Positions 1 through 5,177 of a stretch of 9,415 bases of DNA are shown here, one piece after another. Both the position numbers and the translations under genes were made by a program. A model generated the notes under the pieces. That model was given only the letters and a program-made list of their open reading frames with translations, was not told where the DNA came from and did not search any database. This DNA comes from Pseudomonas sp. (GTDB lineage Bacteria; Pseudomonadota; Gammaproteobacteria; Pseudomonadales; Pseudomonadaceae), in assembly GCA_029240955.1 (NCBI GenBank), contig JARDZH010000036.1, positions 1 through 9,415 of the forward strand, given 5' to 3'. The first letter of the stretch is position 1, and each line of letters starts with the position of its first letter.

Positions 1-636
1 TGGTGGGTCTACCTTACAGCTTTGCTGATCTCGTTCTTCGCGATGATTCCGTTCATCATCTATGGCGAGAAGAAGCGCCAGATGAAGCGCGTTCTGCTGG
101 GCGCCGTGCTCGTTCTGATGCTCACCGAGCTGTTCTTTTGGGCATTCGGTAACACGTTGCGGGCACTGGTCATCGGGACAGTGGTATTCTTCATAGCGTT
201 CAACCTGCTCGAAGCTTCCTTGCCGTCACTGATCAGCAAAGTATCGCCGGCTGGCGGAAAAGGCACCGCAATGGGAGTTTATTCCACAAGCCAGTTTCTT
301 GGCTCGGCGGCAGGTGGGATACTGGGCGGCTGGTTGTTCCAGCATGGCGGGCTTGATGTGGTGTTCCTTGGTGGAGCAGCCATGGCGGCCATCTGGTTCG
401 CTTTTGCAATGACCATGCGTGAACCGCCGTACGTGACCAGCCTACGTCTGCCGTTGTCGCCCGAGGCGCAGCGTGATGCAGGCCTGGCAGCAAGATTGAT
501 GTCCGTAACAGGCGTGACGGATGCCGTGGTGGTTGCTGAAGAGGCGGCCGTCTATATCAAACTGGATACAAAATTATTGGATCGCGCGTCTCTGGAACAG
601 CTGGTCAACCCAGCGCCGCAAGCGTGCGAAGCCTAG
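1..636 (+). CDS. MFS transporter, YajR-like, C-terminal part (5' end outside window)
   Basis: This is the last 211 codons of a major facilitator superfamily efflux-type permease. The frame is open from base 1 (W-W-V-Y-L-T-A), so the start lies upstream; the TTG at 22 is not a real start. Five hydrophobic segments are visible at fragment residues about 1-21, 31-50, 53-73, 92-113 and 117-137, consistent with the last five helices of a 12-helix transporter. A soluble tail of about 60 residues follows (152-211). Its pattern, with a 'GVTDAVVVAEEAAVYIKLD' stretch, resembles the ferredoxin-like YAM domain known at the C-terminus of E. coli YajR. The substrate is unknown. The gene ends in TAG at 634-636, and the ssb ribosome binding site overlaps this stop. 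In pseudomonads a transporter of this kind commonly sits between uvrA and ssb, so uvrA may lie just outside the window. MFS family is confident; the YajR link is an inference from the tail. Confidence 0.9.
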   Translation, partial: WWVYLTALLISFFAMIPFIIYGEKKRQMKRVLLGAVLVLMLTELFFWAFGNTLRALVIGTVVFFIAFNLLEASLPSLISKVSPAGGKGTAMGVYSTSQFLGSAAGGILGGWLFQHGGLDVVFLGGAAMAAIWFAFAMTMREPPYVTSLRLPLSPEAQRDAGLAARLMSVTGVTDAVVVAEEAAVYIKLDTKLLDRASLEQLVNPAPQACEA

Positions 637-639
637 GAG
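635..639 (+). promoter_or_regulatory. Ribosome binding site of ssb overlapping the upstream stop codon
   Basis: AGGAG lies 6 nt before the ssb ATG at 646 and shares bases with the TAG stop of the transporter (634-636). This fixes the ssb start and suggests that ribosomes ending on the transporter message could help ssb initiation. ssb may also have its own promoter inside the transporter gene; none was recognised. Confidence 0.75.
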
Positions 640-645
640 AACATC

Positions 646-1191
646 ATGGCCCGTGGGGTTAACAAAGTCATATTGGTCGGTACTTGCGGCCAGGATCCCG
701 AAGTTCGTTACCTGCCGAATGGCAACGCCGTGACCAACCTGAGTCTGGCGACCAGCGAACAGTGGACCGACAAGCAGAGCGGCCAGAAAGTCGAGAAGAC
801 TGAATGGCACCGCGTATCGATGTTCGGCAAGGTCGCTGAAATCGCCGGCGAGTACCTGCGCAAGGGTTCTCAGGTCTACATCGAGGGCAAACTGCAGACC
901 CGCGAGTGGGAAAAAGACGGCATCAAGCGTTACACCACTGAAATCATCGTCGACATGCAGGGCACCATGCAGCTGCTCGGCGGCCGTCCTCAGGGTGATG
1001 CCCAGCAAGGTCAAGGCGGTCAGGGTGGCTACGGCAACTCCGCGCCTCGTCCCCAGCAATCGCGTCCTCAGTCGGCTCCACAGCAGCAGTCGTACTCGCA
1101 GCCACAGCGCGACTCGCGCCCGGCGCCACAGCAGCAGGCTCCACAGCCAGCCGCTGACTTCGACAGCTTCGATGACGATATTCCGTTCTAA
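646..1191 (+). CDS. ssb: Single-stranded DNA-binding protein SSB
   Basis: Essential homotetrameric protein that coats single-stranded DNA in replication, recombination and repair and recruits partner proteins through its C-terminal tip. The 181-residue product has an OB fold at residues 1-112 (starting [21 protein letters not shown]). Trp40, Trp54 and Trp88 occupy the same positions as the ssDNA-stacking tryptophans of E. coli SSB. Residues 113-168 form a low-complexity Gly/Gln/Pro/Ser linker, and the protein ends in the acidic, partner-binding tip [11 protein letters not shown]. Length and layout are normal for Pseudomonas SSB. The start is supported by AGGAG 6 nt upstream. The gene lies 9 nt behind the MFS transporter and ahead of a strong terminator. 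No LexA box (CTG-N10-CAG) was seen in the short upstream gap. Identification is secure. Confidence 0.98.
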   Translation: MARGVNKVILVGTCGQDPEVRYLPNGNAVTNLSLATSEQWTDKQSGQKVEKTEWHRVSMFGKVAEIAGEYLRKGSQVYIEGKLQTREWEKDGIKRYTTEIIVDMQGTMQLLGGRPQGDAQQGQGGQGGYGNSAPRPQQSRPQSAPQQQSYSQPQRDSRPAPQQQAPQPAADFDSFDDDIPF

Positions 1192-1214
1192 GCCTTCGGC
1201 TTTGACCGGTTGAA

Positions 1215-1256
1215 CAAAAGGCCCGCACGCCATGGCTTGCGGGCCTTTTGTTTTTC
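1215..1256 (+). terminator. Intrinsic terminator of ssb, probably bidirectional
   Basis: A perfect 13-bp stem, CAAAAGGCCCGCA (1215-1227) with TGCGGGCCTTTTG (1238-1250), encloses a 10-nt loop containing GCCATGGC, which can pair further. TTTTTC follows directly. The T-rich end and A-rich start make it usable from the minus strand too, where it would stop transcription from the convergent araC-type gene. Confidence 0.9.
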
Positions 1257-1259
1257 AAG

Positions 1260-1296
1260 GGCTTGTCCCTTGAGGTCTTACCCGTAGGGACAAGCC
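1260..1296. repeat. Inverted repeat (stem-loop) between convergent ssb and araC-type gene
   Basis: Perfect 11-bp arms, GGCTTGTCCCT (1260-1270) and AGGGACAAGCC (1286-1296), flank a 15-nt loop. No good T-run follows on either strand, so it is not a standard terminator by itself. It lies just beyond the stop of the minus-strand araC-type gene. It may be a second hairpin that protects or ends that message, or a small dispersed intergenic repeat. Confidence 0.6.
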
Positions 1297-1309
1297 GCAC
1301 CTTAATTCT

Positions 1310-1825
1310 TTATCCAACCGGTTGGGCGTGGGCGCGGCGCCAGGCCATCGGGCTTTGGCCCGTCTTGCGGGTGAAGGTCCGGGTGAAGTGAGACTGATCG
1401 GCGAATCCGCATTCCAGACTGATCTGAGTGATGGGCATGCCCGAGTCGAGCAACTCTTTGGAGCGGTCGATCTTGGCGTGCAGAAACCATTCCTGGGGGG
1501 AGTACCCCGTGTTTTTCTTGAAGGCGCGGGAGAAATGGCTGCGAGACAGAGAGCAGCCTTCGGCGACCTGGCTGATGCTCAAGGGCCGGGCGATCGAGTT
1601 CATCATCAGCTCTTTGGCGCGGCGTTCTTGCCAAGGCGCCAGGGCGATGCGCTGAAGGGGTTGCCGATCTGTCGGGCATAGCGCCAGCAACTGCGCGCCG
1701 AGCGCCACGCATTTCTGGTAGGCCGCCGCAGGCTGGGAGTGAAGGAGGGCGCTGTGCAGACTTTTCAGTTGATCGAGCAGCTGCGGGTCCAGAGACTCAT
1801 CGGGGGCGGTAACCGTGGGATGCAT
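1310..1825 (-). CDS. Short AraC/XylS-family transcriptional regulator
   Basis: DNA-binding transcription regulator; 171 residues from the ATG at 1825. The C-terminal two-thirds is a full AraC-type double helix-turn-helix: first HTH about residues 83-103 (LSISQVAEGCSLSRSHFSRAF), second about 130-154 (PITQISLECGFADQSHFTRTF), preceded by the LAPWQERRAKELM helix at 63-75. The N-terminal part is only about 60 residues and shows no cupin or other ligand-binding sensor domain, so the effector is unknown. Most AraC-family activators are 250-300 residues. The ATG start is chosen because AGGAG (1833-1837) lies 7 nt upstream; a TTG at 1849 in the same frame has no site and falls inside a dyad. The gene converges on ssb and lies downstream of the receiver gene on the same strand, separated by 129 nt. 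Target genes cannot be told from sequence. Confidence 0.9.
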   Translation of the reverse strand: MHPTVTAPDESLDPQLLDQLKSLHSALLHSQPAAAYQKCVALGAQLLALCPTDRQPLQRIALAPWQERRAKELMMNSIARPLSISQVAEGCSLSRSHFSRAFKKNTGYSPQEWFLHAKIDRSKELLDSGMPITQISLECGFADQSHFTRTFTRKTGQSPMAWRRAHAQPVG

Positions 1826-1832
1826 GGTGACT

Positions 1833-1837
1833 CTCCT
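1833..1837 (-). promoter_or_regulatory. Ribosome binding site deciding the araC-type start
   Basis: AGGAG on the minus strand with a 7-nt spacer to the ATG at 1825. This is why the 171-residue form is preferred over the longer TTG-initiated frame. Confidence 0.75.
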
Positions 1838-1845
1838 GAGAAGTG

Positions 1846-1874
1846 ACAACAGAAGTCTGATGACTTGGTGTTGT
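1846..1874 (-). promoter_or_regulatory. Dyad / 5'-leader stem-loop upstream of the araC-type gene
   Basis: On the minus strand ACAACA-cc-AAGTC pairs with GACTT-c-TGTTGT around an ATCA tetraloop, giving 11 paired positions with a small internal loop. It ends 8 nt before the AGGAG site. It could be an operator (for example for autoregulation) or an RNA hairpin in the leader. The 1875-1950 stretch beyond it is AT-richer (TTTAAGGATTATTAAGC on the minus strand) and may hold the promoter, but no clean -35/-10 pair was found. Confidence 0.4.
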
Positions 1875-1954
1875 CCGAGTCCTTTGGTAAAGCTTAATAA
1901 TCCTTAAACAGAGGAACTTCGGGAGGTCAGCGGGGCAGGCTCGTGCAGCTTTAT

Positions 1955-2326
1955 TCAGAATGACGGCGCGCGCTGCAAAGCGGTTTCGATGGCGGTGAGC
2001 AGGGCCTCGCCAGTGAATGGCTTGTGCAGACAGTTACTGGCCCCGTTGCGCGTAGCCTGCGCGAGCGATGCGTCGTCCCAATGTGCGGACATGCAGATCA
2101 CCGCGGCGCGTTGGCCCGCCGCGTTCAGGGCCAACTGGATTTCCAGTCCGTGGCGGCCCTTCATTCGCAGATCGAGAATCACGCAGGCGGCCTGATCAAG
2201 CGCGGCGCTGGCGAGCAGCTCCTCGCCGGATTCGAAACTCAGCGCGTGATAGCCGGCCGACTTCAACAGATTGACCAGGCTTTTTCGAACCGACAGGTCG
2301 TCATCCACGACGCAGACGGTAATCAT
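1955..2326 (-). CDS. Stand-alone response-regulator receiver protein (FixJ/CheY-like)
   Basis: A 123-residue protein made only of a phospho-acceptor receiver domain, with no output domain. All key residues are present: acidic pair Asp8/Asp9 (with Asp10), phospho-acceptor Asp52 in 'VILDLRMKGRHG', Ser80 in the Thr/Ser position, and Lys102 in 'LHKPF'. The sequence is closer to FixJ-type receivers than to CheY. The ATG at 2326 has only a weak GGGG about 5 nt upstream. It lies 63 nt downstream of the winged-helix/receiver/LuxR gene on the same strand with no terminator seen between, so the two are probably co-transcribed. Likely roles are a phosphate sink or competitor for the same kinase, or a phosphorelay intermediate; this is inference. 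No cognate histidine kinase is in the window. Confidence 0.9.
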   Translation of the reverse strand: MITVCVVDDDLSVRKSLVNLLKSAGYHALSFESGEELLASAALDQAACVILDLRMKGRHGLEIQLALNAAGQRAAVICMSAHWDDASLAQATRNGASNCLHKPFTGEALLTAIETALQRAPSF

Positions 2327-2389
2327 GTTCGCCCCGCAAAGACCGAGTCGCCAGTGAACGGTTGCAATGAGTCCATCAATGGCACTCGC

Positions 2390-3388
2390 TCATCGTGAAA
2401 TGGCGTCGACGGGCGTTGCGTCAAGCTGCTGGTGCTGAGTGACCAGATCGATCAGCGTACGGGCCTGCATTTTGGCCATGACGTGCTTCTTGTGCACTTT
2501 GGCGGTGACTTCACTGATCGCCAGTTGATTGGCAATTTGCTTGTTGCCAAGACCCGTTACCAGTAATCCAAATACCTGCCGCTCGCGGGGTGTAAGCGTG
2601 CGCGCCCGCTCGTGCGTTTGCTTGCGCTGGCTCCAGATCTCGCGCTTTTCGTGAGCCTGTTGCATGACCGTCCGAAGCGTCGTCAGCAGGTGTTCGTCGT
2701 CGAAGGGCTTGGTCAGAAACTCGGACGCACCGGCCTTGATGGCTTGAACGGACATGGGGATAGTGCCGGCCCCGGTCATGAACACGATGGGCCACGGCTG
2801 ACCGCGACGCGTCAGCTCGGCCTGCACGTCCAGCCCGGTTGCGACCGGCAGGCCGACATCCAGCAGCAGACAGGCCGGACGGCAAGGCAGGCTGGCGCCG
2901 AGAAACTCTTCTGCTGAATCGAACAGTGCGTGGGGAATGTCCTCAGCTCGAAGCAGCCGGCTCAGAGCAGTACGCACAGAAGCATCGTCATCGATTACAT
3001 AAACCATGGCCGGGCGGATTAGGCTGGAATCCTCGGGCACGGGCGTTGGCTGGTCAGGCAATGTTATTGGCGTCGGCACAGACGAAGCGTGAACTGTCGG
3101 CATGTCGAACGCCGGCAGGCGATAGCCGCGACGCGGAATGGTCTGGATGAAGTCCTTGCCGCCCAGCAGCTTGCGCAGGTGCGAAATGTGAACTTCCAGG
3201 TTGTTGTTCTCGACGATGGTGTTCTGCCAGACCTGACTGATGAGCGTGTCCTTGCTGACCACGCGGCCTTCGGCTCGAATCAGCGTGGCAAGAATGTCGA
3301 AAGCTCGGCCGCCCATGCGCAGCATCTGCCCGTCGCGAAAGGCTTCGCGCCTTTCAAGTGAGACTGAGGCAAGGCCTACTCGGATCAT
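2390..3388 (-). CDS. Response regulator fusing OmpR-type winged helix, FixJ-type receiver and LuxR-type HTH
   Basis: A 332-residue regulator with two different DNA-binding domains around one receiver. Residues 3-92 form an OmpR/CadC-type winged helix: GGRAFDILATLI, then LISQVWQNTIVENNNLEVHIS and the wing IPRRGYRL. A Pro/Thr/Ser-rich linker covers 93-127. Residues 128-240 form a receiver with Asp133/Asp134, phospho-acceptor Asp177 in 'LLLDVGLP', Thr205 and Lys227 in 'LTKPF'. Residues 264-320 form a LuxR/GerE HTH ('LTPRERQVFGLL', 'NKQIANQLAISEVTAKVH'). Receiver plus LuxR alone is a normal FixJ/NarL-like protein; the front winged helix is the oddity. The ATG at 3388 is chosen because GAAGGG lies 5 nt upstream and the domain begins right there. 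An ATG at 3448 adds 20 low-complexity residues and has no ribosome binding site. The receiver-only gene follows in the same direction. Kinase partner and targets are unknown. Confidence 0.88.
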   Translation of the reverse strand: MIRVGLASVSLERREAFRDGQMLRMGGRAFDILATLIRAEGRVVSKDTLISQVWQNTIVENNNLEVHISHLRKLLGGKDFIQTIPRRGYRLPAFDMPTVHASSVPTPITLPDQPTPVPEDSSLIRPAMVYVIDDDASVRTALSRLLRAEDIPHALFDSAEEFLGASLPCRPACLLLDVGLPVATGLDVQAELTRRGQPWPIVFMTGAGTIPMSVQAIKAGASEFLTKPFDDEHLLTTLRTVMQQAHEKREIWSQRKQTHERARTLTPRERQVFGLLVTGLGNKQIANQLAISEVTAKVHKKHVMAKMQARTLIDLVTQHQQLDATPVDAISR

Positions 3389-3448
3389 GATATCCCTTCG
3401 CTCAGAGGGTGTTGGCCGGGCGGTCGGTCCCGATTGAGGTGCTTGCAT

Positions 3449-3524
3449 TGCGGTGCGTACAAACTAGAGCAAGCACGGAAACGACGCAATTATCCCGTTG
3501 TATAGGTCTGCGGATTAAGTGCTC
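3449..3524 (-). promoter_or_regulatory. Probable promoter region of the two response-regulator genes
   Basis: This AT-richer gap lies upstream of the winged-helix response regulator. Minus-strand hexamers GATAAT and TATACA resemble sigma70 -10 elements (plus-strand region about 3487-3506), but no convincing -35 was found at 16-18 nt. The placement suits a promoter; the exact elements are uncertain. Confidence 0.3.
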
Positions 3525-3559
3525 CTGAAGCCCGCCGCCACGCGTGGGGCGGGTTTCAG
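3525..3559 (-). terminator. Hairpin downstream of the alpha/beta hydrolase, putative terminator
   Basis: CTGAAGCCCGCC (3525-3536) pairs with GGCGGGTTTCAG (3548-3559), 12 bp with one G-T type mismatch. The loop itself contains the palindrome CCACGCGTGG, so the hairpin is very stable. It starts 16 nt past the hydrolase stop. There is no T-run after it on the minus strand (GAGCACTTAAT), so termination may be weak or factor-assisted. Confidence 0.5.
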
Positions 3560-3575
3560 GCTGTCGGCCGCCGAG

Positions 3576-4394
3576 TCAGTCAGCGATGAACGCCAGCAGG
3601 TCTTCGTTGAGTTGCTGGCCGTGGGTGACCGCAAAGCCATGCGGCGCGCCTGGATACACTTTCAGCGTTGCGCCTTCGATCATCTCAGCGGCCAGTTTGC
3701 CGGTGGCTTCGAACGGCACGACCTGGTCATCGTCGCCGTGAATCACCAGCGTCGGTACGTCTATCTTTGCCATGTCCGGACGGAAGTCGGTTTCAGAAAA
3801 CGCCGTCACGCAGTCGATCGTGCCCTTGAGCGAAGCCAGCAAAGCAATGTTCAACGTCTGGGCCATCACGCCGTCCGAGACTTTCTGACCACGCTCAGTG
3901 CCGTAGAACACGCTGGCGAAGTCCGCAATGAACTGCGCGCGGTCCTTGAGCAAGCCGGCTTTGATGCCGTCGAATACCGACTTGTCGACACCTTGTGGAT
4001 GGTCGGCAGTCTTGATGAACAACGGCGTGACTGCGCCTAGCAGCGCAAGCTTGGCAATGCGATCCGTGCCGTGGCGACCGATGTAGCGAGCGACATCGCC
4101 GCCGCCCATGGAGAAGCCCACCAGCGTGACGTCGCGCAGGTCAAGGTGCTCGATCAGAGCGGCGATGTCATCGGCGAAAGTGTCGTAATCGTAGCCGGTC
4201 CACGGCTGGCTCGAACGACCGAAGCCGCGACGGTCGAACGCGATGGTGCGATAGCCGCGGCTGCTCAGATACTCCATCTGGTATTCCCACATGTCCGCAT
4301 CCAGCGGCCATCCGTGACTGAACAGAACGGGTTTGCCTGTGCCCCAGTCCTTGAAGTAGATCTCGGTGCCATCGCGGGTCGTGAAAGTGCTCAT
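3576..4394 (-). CDS. Alpha/beta hydrolase: aryl esterase / perhydrolase (non-haem haloperoxidase family)
   Basis: A 272-residue cytoplasmic enzyme with no signal peptide. From memory of the family it is very similar along its whole length to the Pseudomonas fluorescens aryl esterase, which hydrolyses aryl and small esters and can make peracids from carboxylic acids and hydrogen peroxide. The catalytic triad is intact: Ser95 in the nucleophile elbow GFSMGGG, Asp223 in '[10 protein letters not shown]', His252 in '[10 protein letters not shown]'. The oxyanion-loop motif is [11 protein letters not shown]: Pro30 sits where the P. fluorescens enzyme has Leu29 (mature numbering), and Pro there is typical of good perhydrolases. 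The start at 4394 ([18 protein letters not shown]) is set by AAGGA 6 nt upstream and matches the family N-terminus; a longer frame reaching 4535 adds 47 unrelated residues. It is transcribed divergently from the DoxX-like gene. The natural substrate is unknown. Confidence 0.95.
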   Translation of the reverse strand: MSTFTTRDGTEIYFKDWGTGKPVLFSHGWPLDADMWEYQMEYLSSRGYRTIAFDRRGFGRSSQPWTGYDYDTFADDIAALIEHLDLRDVTLVGFSMGGGDVARYIGRHGTDRIAKLALLGAVTPLFIKTADHPQGVDKSVFDGIKAGLLKDRAQFIADFASVFYGTERGQKVSDGVMAQTLNIALLASLKGTIDCVTAFSETDFRPDMAKIDVPTLVIHGDDDQVVPFEATGKLAAEMIEGATLKVYPGAPHGFAVTHGQQLNEDLLAFIAD

Positions 4395-4605
4395 GCGGGT
4401 TCCTTTATCAGTGAGTAGCCGGTCATTGAACGCCTGGAGATGTGCGGATCGGCCGCACCTCTTCACTATCAGCTGACGACCTCGGTGAATGATTGTGCGG
4501 ATGTGCTCTAAAGATCGCGCGCTGCAATTCAGCACATCCCTACAATCAGCGCTCCCGGCATGGCCGCTTTAATGCAGCATGTCCACTCTGCCGGAGAATT
4601 CGCTC
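4395..4605. promoter_or_regulatory. Divergent intergenic region between hydrolase and DoxX-like gene
   Basis: This 211-nt region must hold the start signals of both genes. The minus-strand ribosome binding site AAGGA is at 4401-4405 and the plus-strand GGAGA at 4593-4597. TACAAT at 4541-4546 is a fair -10 for the DoxX-like gene, although no good -35 is seen. A 9-bp inverted repeat, GGATGTGCT (4499-4507) and AGCACATCC (4531-4539), brackets the expected -35 area and abuts the -10. TGTGCGGAT occurs twice in the same orientation, at 4441-4449 and 4494-4502, and GTGCGG/CCGCAC (4442-4447/4453-4458) forms a smaller dyad. These look like regulator binding sites, but the regulator is unknown. Confidence 0.5.
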
Positions 4606-5040
4606 ATGTCGTCACTCACTTCGCGCCTTGCCCTGGCCCCGACGCATGGGCTGGAAACGGCTCCTGTTGCCTGGGGGTTGCTATTCATGCGCGTCAGCGT
4701 TTCGCTGCTGTTGCTCTGGGTGCACGGGTTGCCCAAGCTGCTGAACTGGAGTATCGAGCTGCAGCGCATCGAAGATCCGTTTGGCCTTGGCGCGCCTCTC
4801 ACGCTGGGGCTCGCCGTATTCGCTGAGGTGGTCTGTCCGGTGCTGCTGATAGCGGGCGTTTTCGCGCGTCTGGCCTGCCTGCCGGTTCTGGCGGTGCTGG
4901 CGGTAGCGCTGGTCGTCGTGCATCCGGACTGGACGGTAGAGCAGGGACAGTTCGCCTGGCTGTTGATGATTCTGTTCGCAGGATTGGCCGTCACAGGGCC
5001 GGGGCCACTGGTGATCGGGAGGCTGCGCGGTCGCAAATGA
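4606..5040 (+). CDS. DoxX-family small integral membrane protein
   Basis: A 144-residue inner-membrane protein with four predicted helices, at about residues 20-40, 62-86, 88-105 and 114-131. The family layout is visible in LFMRVSVSLLLLWVHGLPKL near the start, 'LAVFAEVVCPVLLIAGVFARLA' in the centre and 'HPDW' in the following loop. DoxX-like proteins have been linked to quinone or redox chemistry and to oxidative-stress complexes in some bacteria, but a biochemical role for this one is not shown by sequence. The ATG at 4606 is preferred because GGAGA lies 8 nt upstream; an in-frame ATG at 4579 adds nine residues without a clear site. It is divergent from the hydrolase with a shared control region, and 137 nt upstream of the MscS-like gene. 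Confidence 0.85.
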   Translation: MSSLTSRLALAPTHGLETAPVAWGLLFMRVSVSLLLLWVHGLPKLLNWSIELQRIEDPFGLGAPLTLGLAVFAEVVCPVLLIAGVFARLACLPVLAVLAVALVVVHPDWTVEQGQFAWLLMILFAGLAVTGPGPLVIGRLRGRK

Positions 5041-5163
5041 GCGCGGCGCCCGGCGCGTAACGCGCAATTGCAACATCGACACCCTATTTTCCTTAAAAAC
5101 CGAACTTGCCGCCGCAACGGGAATCAGTTCCTTGAGGCTCGAGCGTGCCTCACCGTTCAAGTG

Positions 5164-5170
5164 AAGGAGG
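5164..5170 (+). promoter_or_regulatory. Strong ribosome binding site deciding the MscS-like start
   Basis: AAGGAGG is followed 7 nt later by a tandem GTG-GTG (5178-5183). It places the start at 5178 (the second GTG is 10 nt away) and rules out the upstream in-frame GTG at 5145. Confidence 0.75.
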
Positions 5171-5177
5171 AAACTGC

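Noticed and set aside
574..1233. Long open minus-strand frame across ssb
   Set aside because: It is antisense to the certain ssb gene, has a low-complexity Leu/Arg composition caused by the Gln/Pro linker codons, and shows no domain.
1314..1325. 12-bp palindrome CCAACCGGTTGG
   Set aside because: It lies in the last codons of the AraC-type gene; a single 12-bp palindrome in coding sequence is not good evidence of a site.
4395..4535. 47-residue N-terminal extension of the hydrolase
   Set aside because: A good ribosome binding site and the family's normal N-terminus both place the start at 4394; the extension covers the shared promoter region.
5041..5064. GC palindromes (GGCGCC, GCGCG/CGCGC) after the DoxX-like gene
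   Set aside because: Arms are short and overlapping and no T-run follows; not convincing as a terminator.
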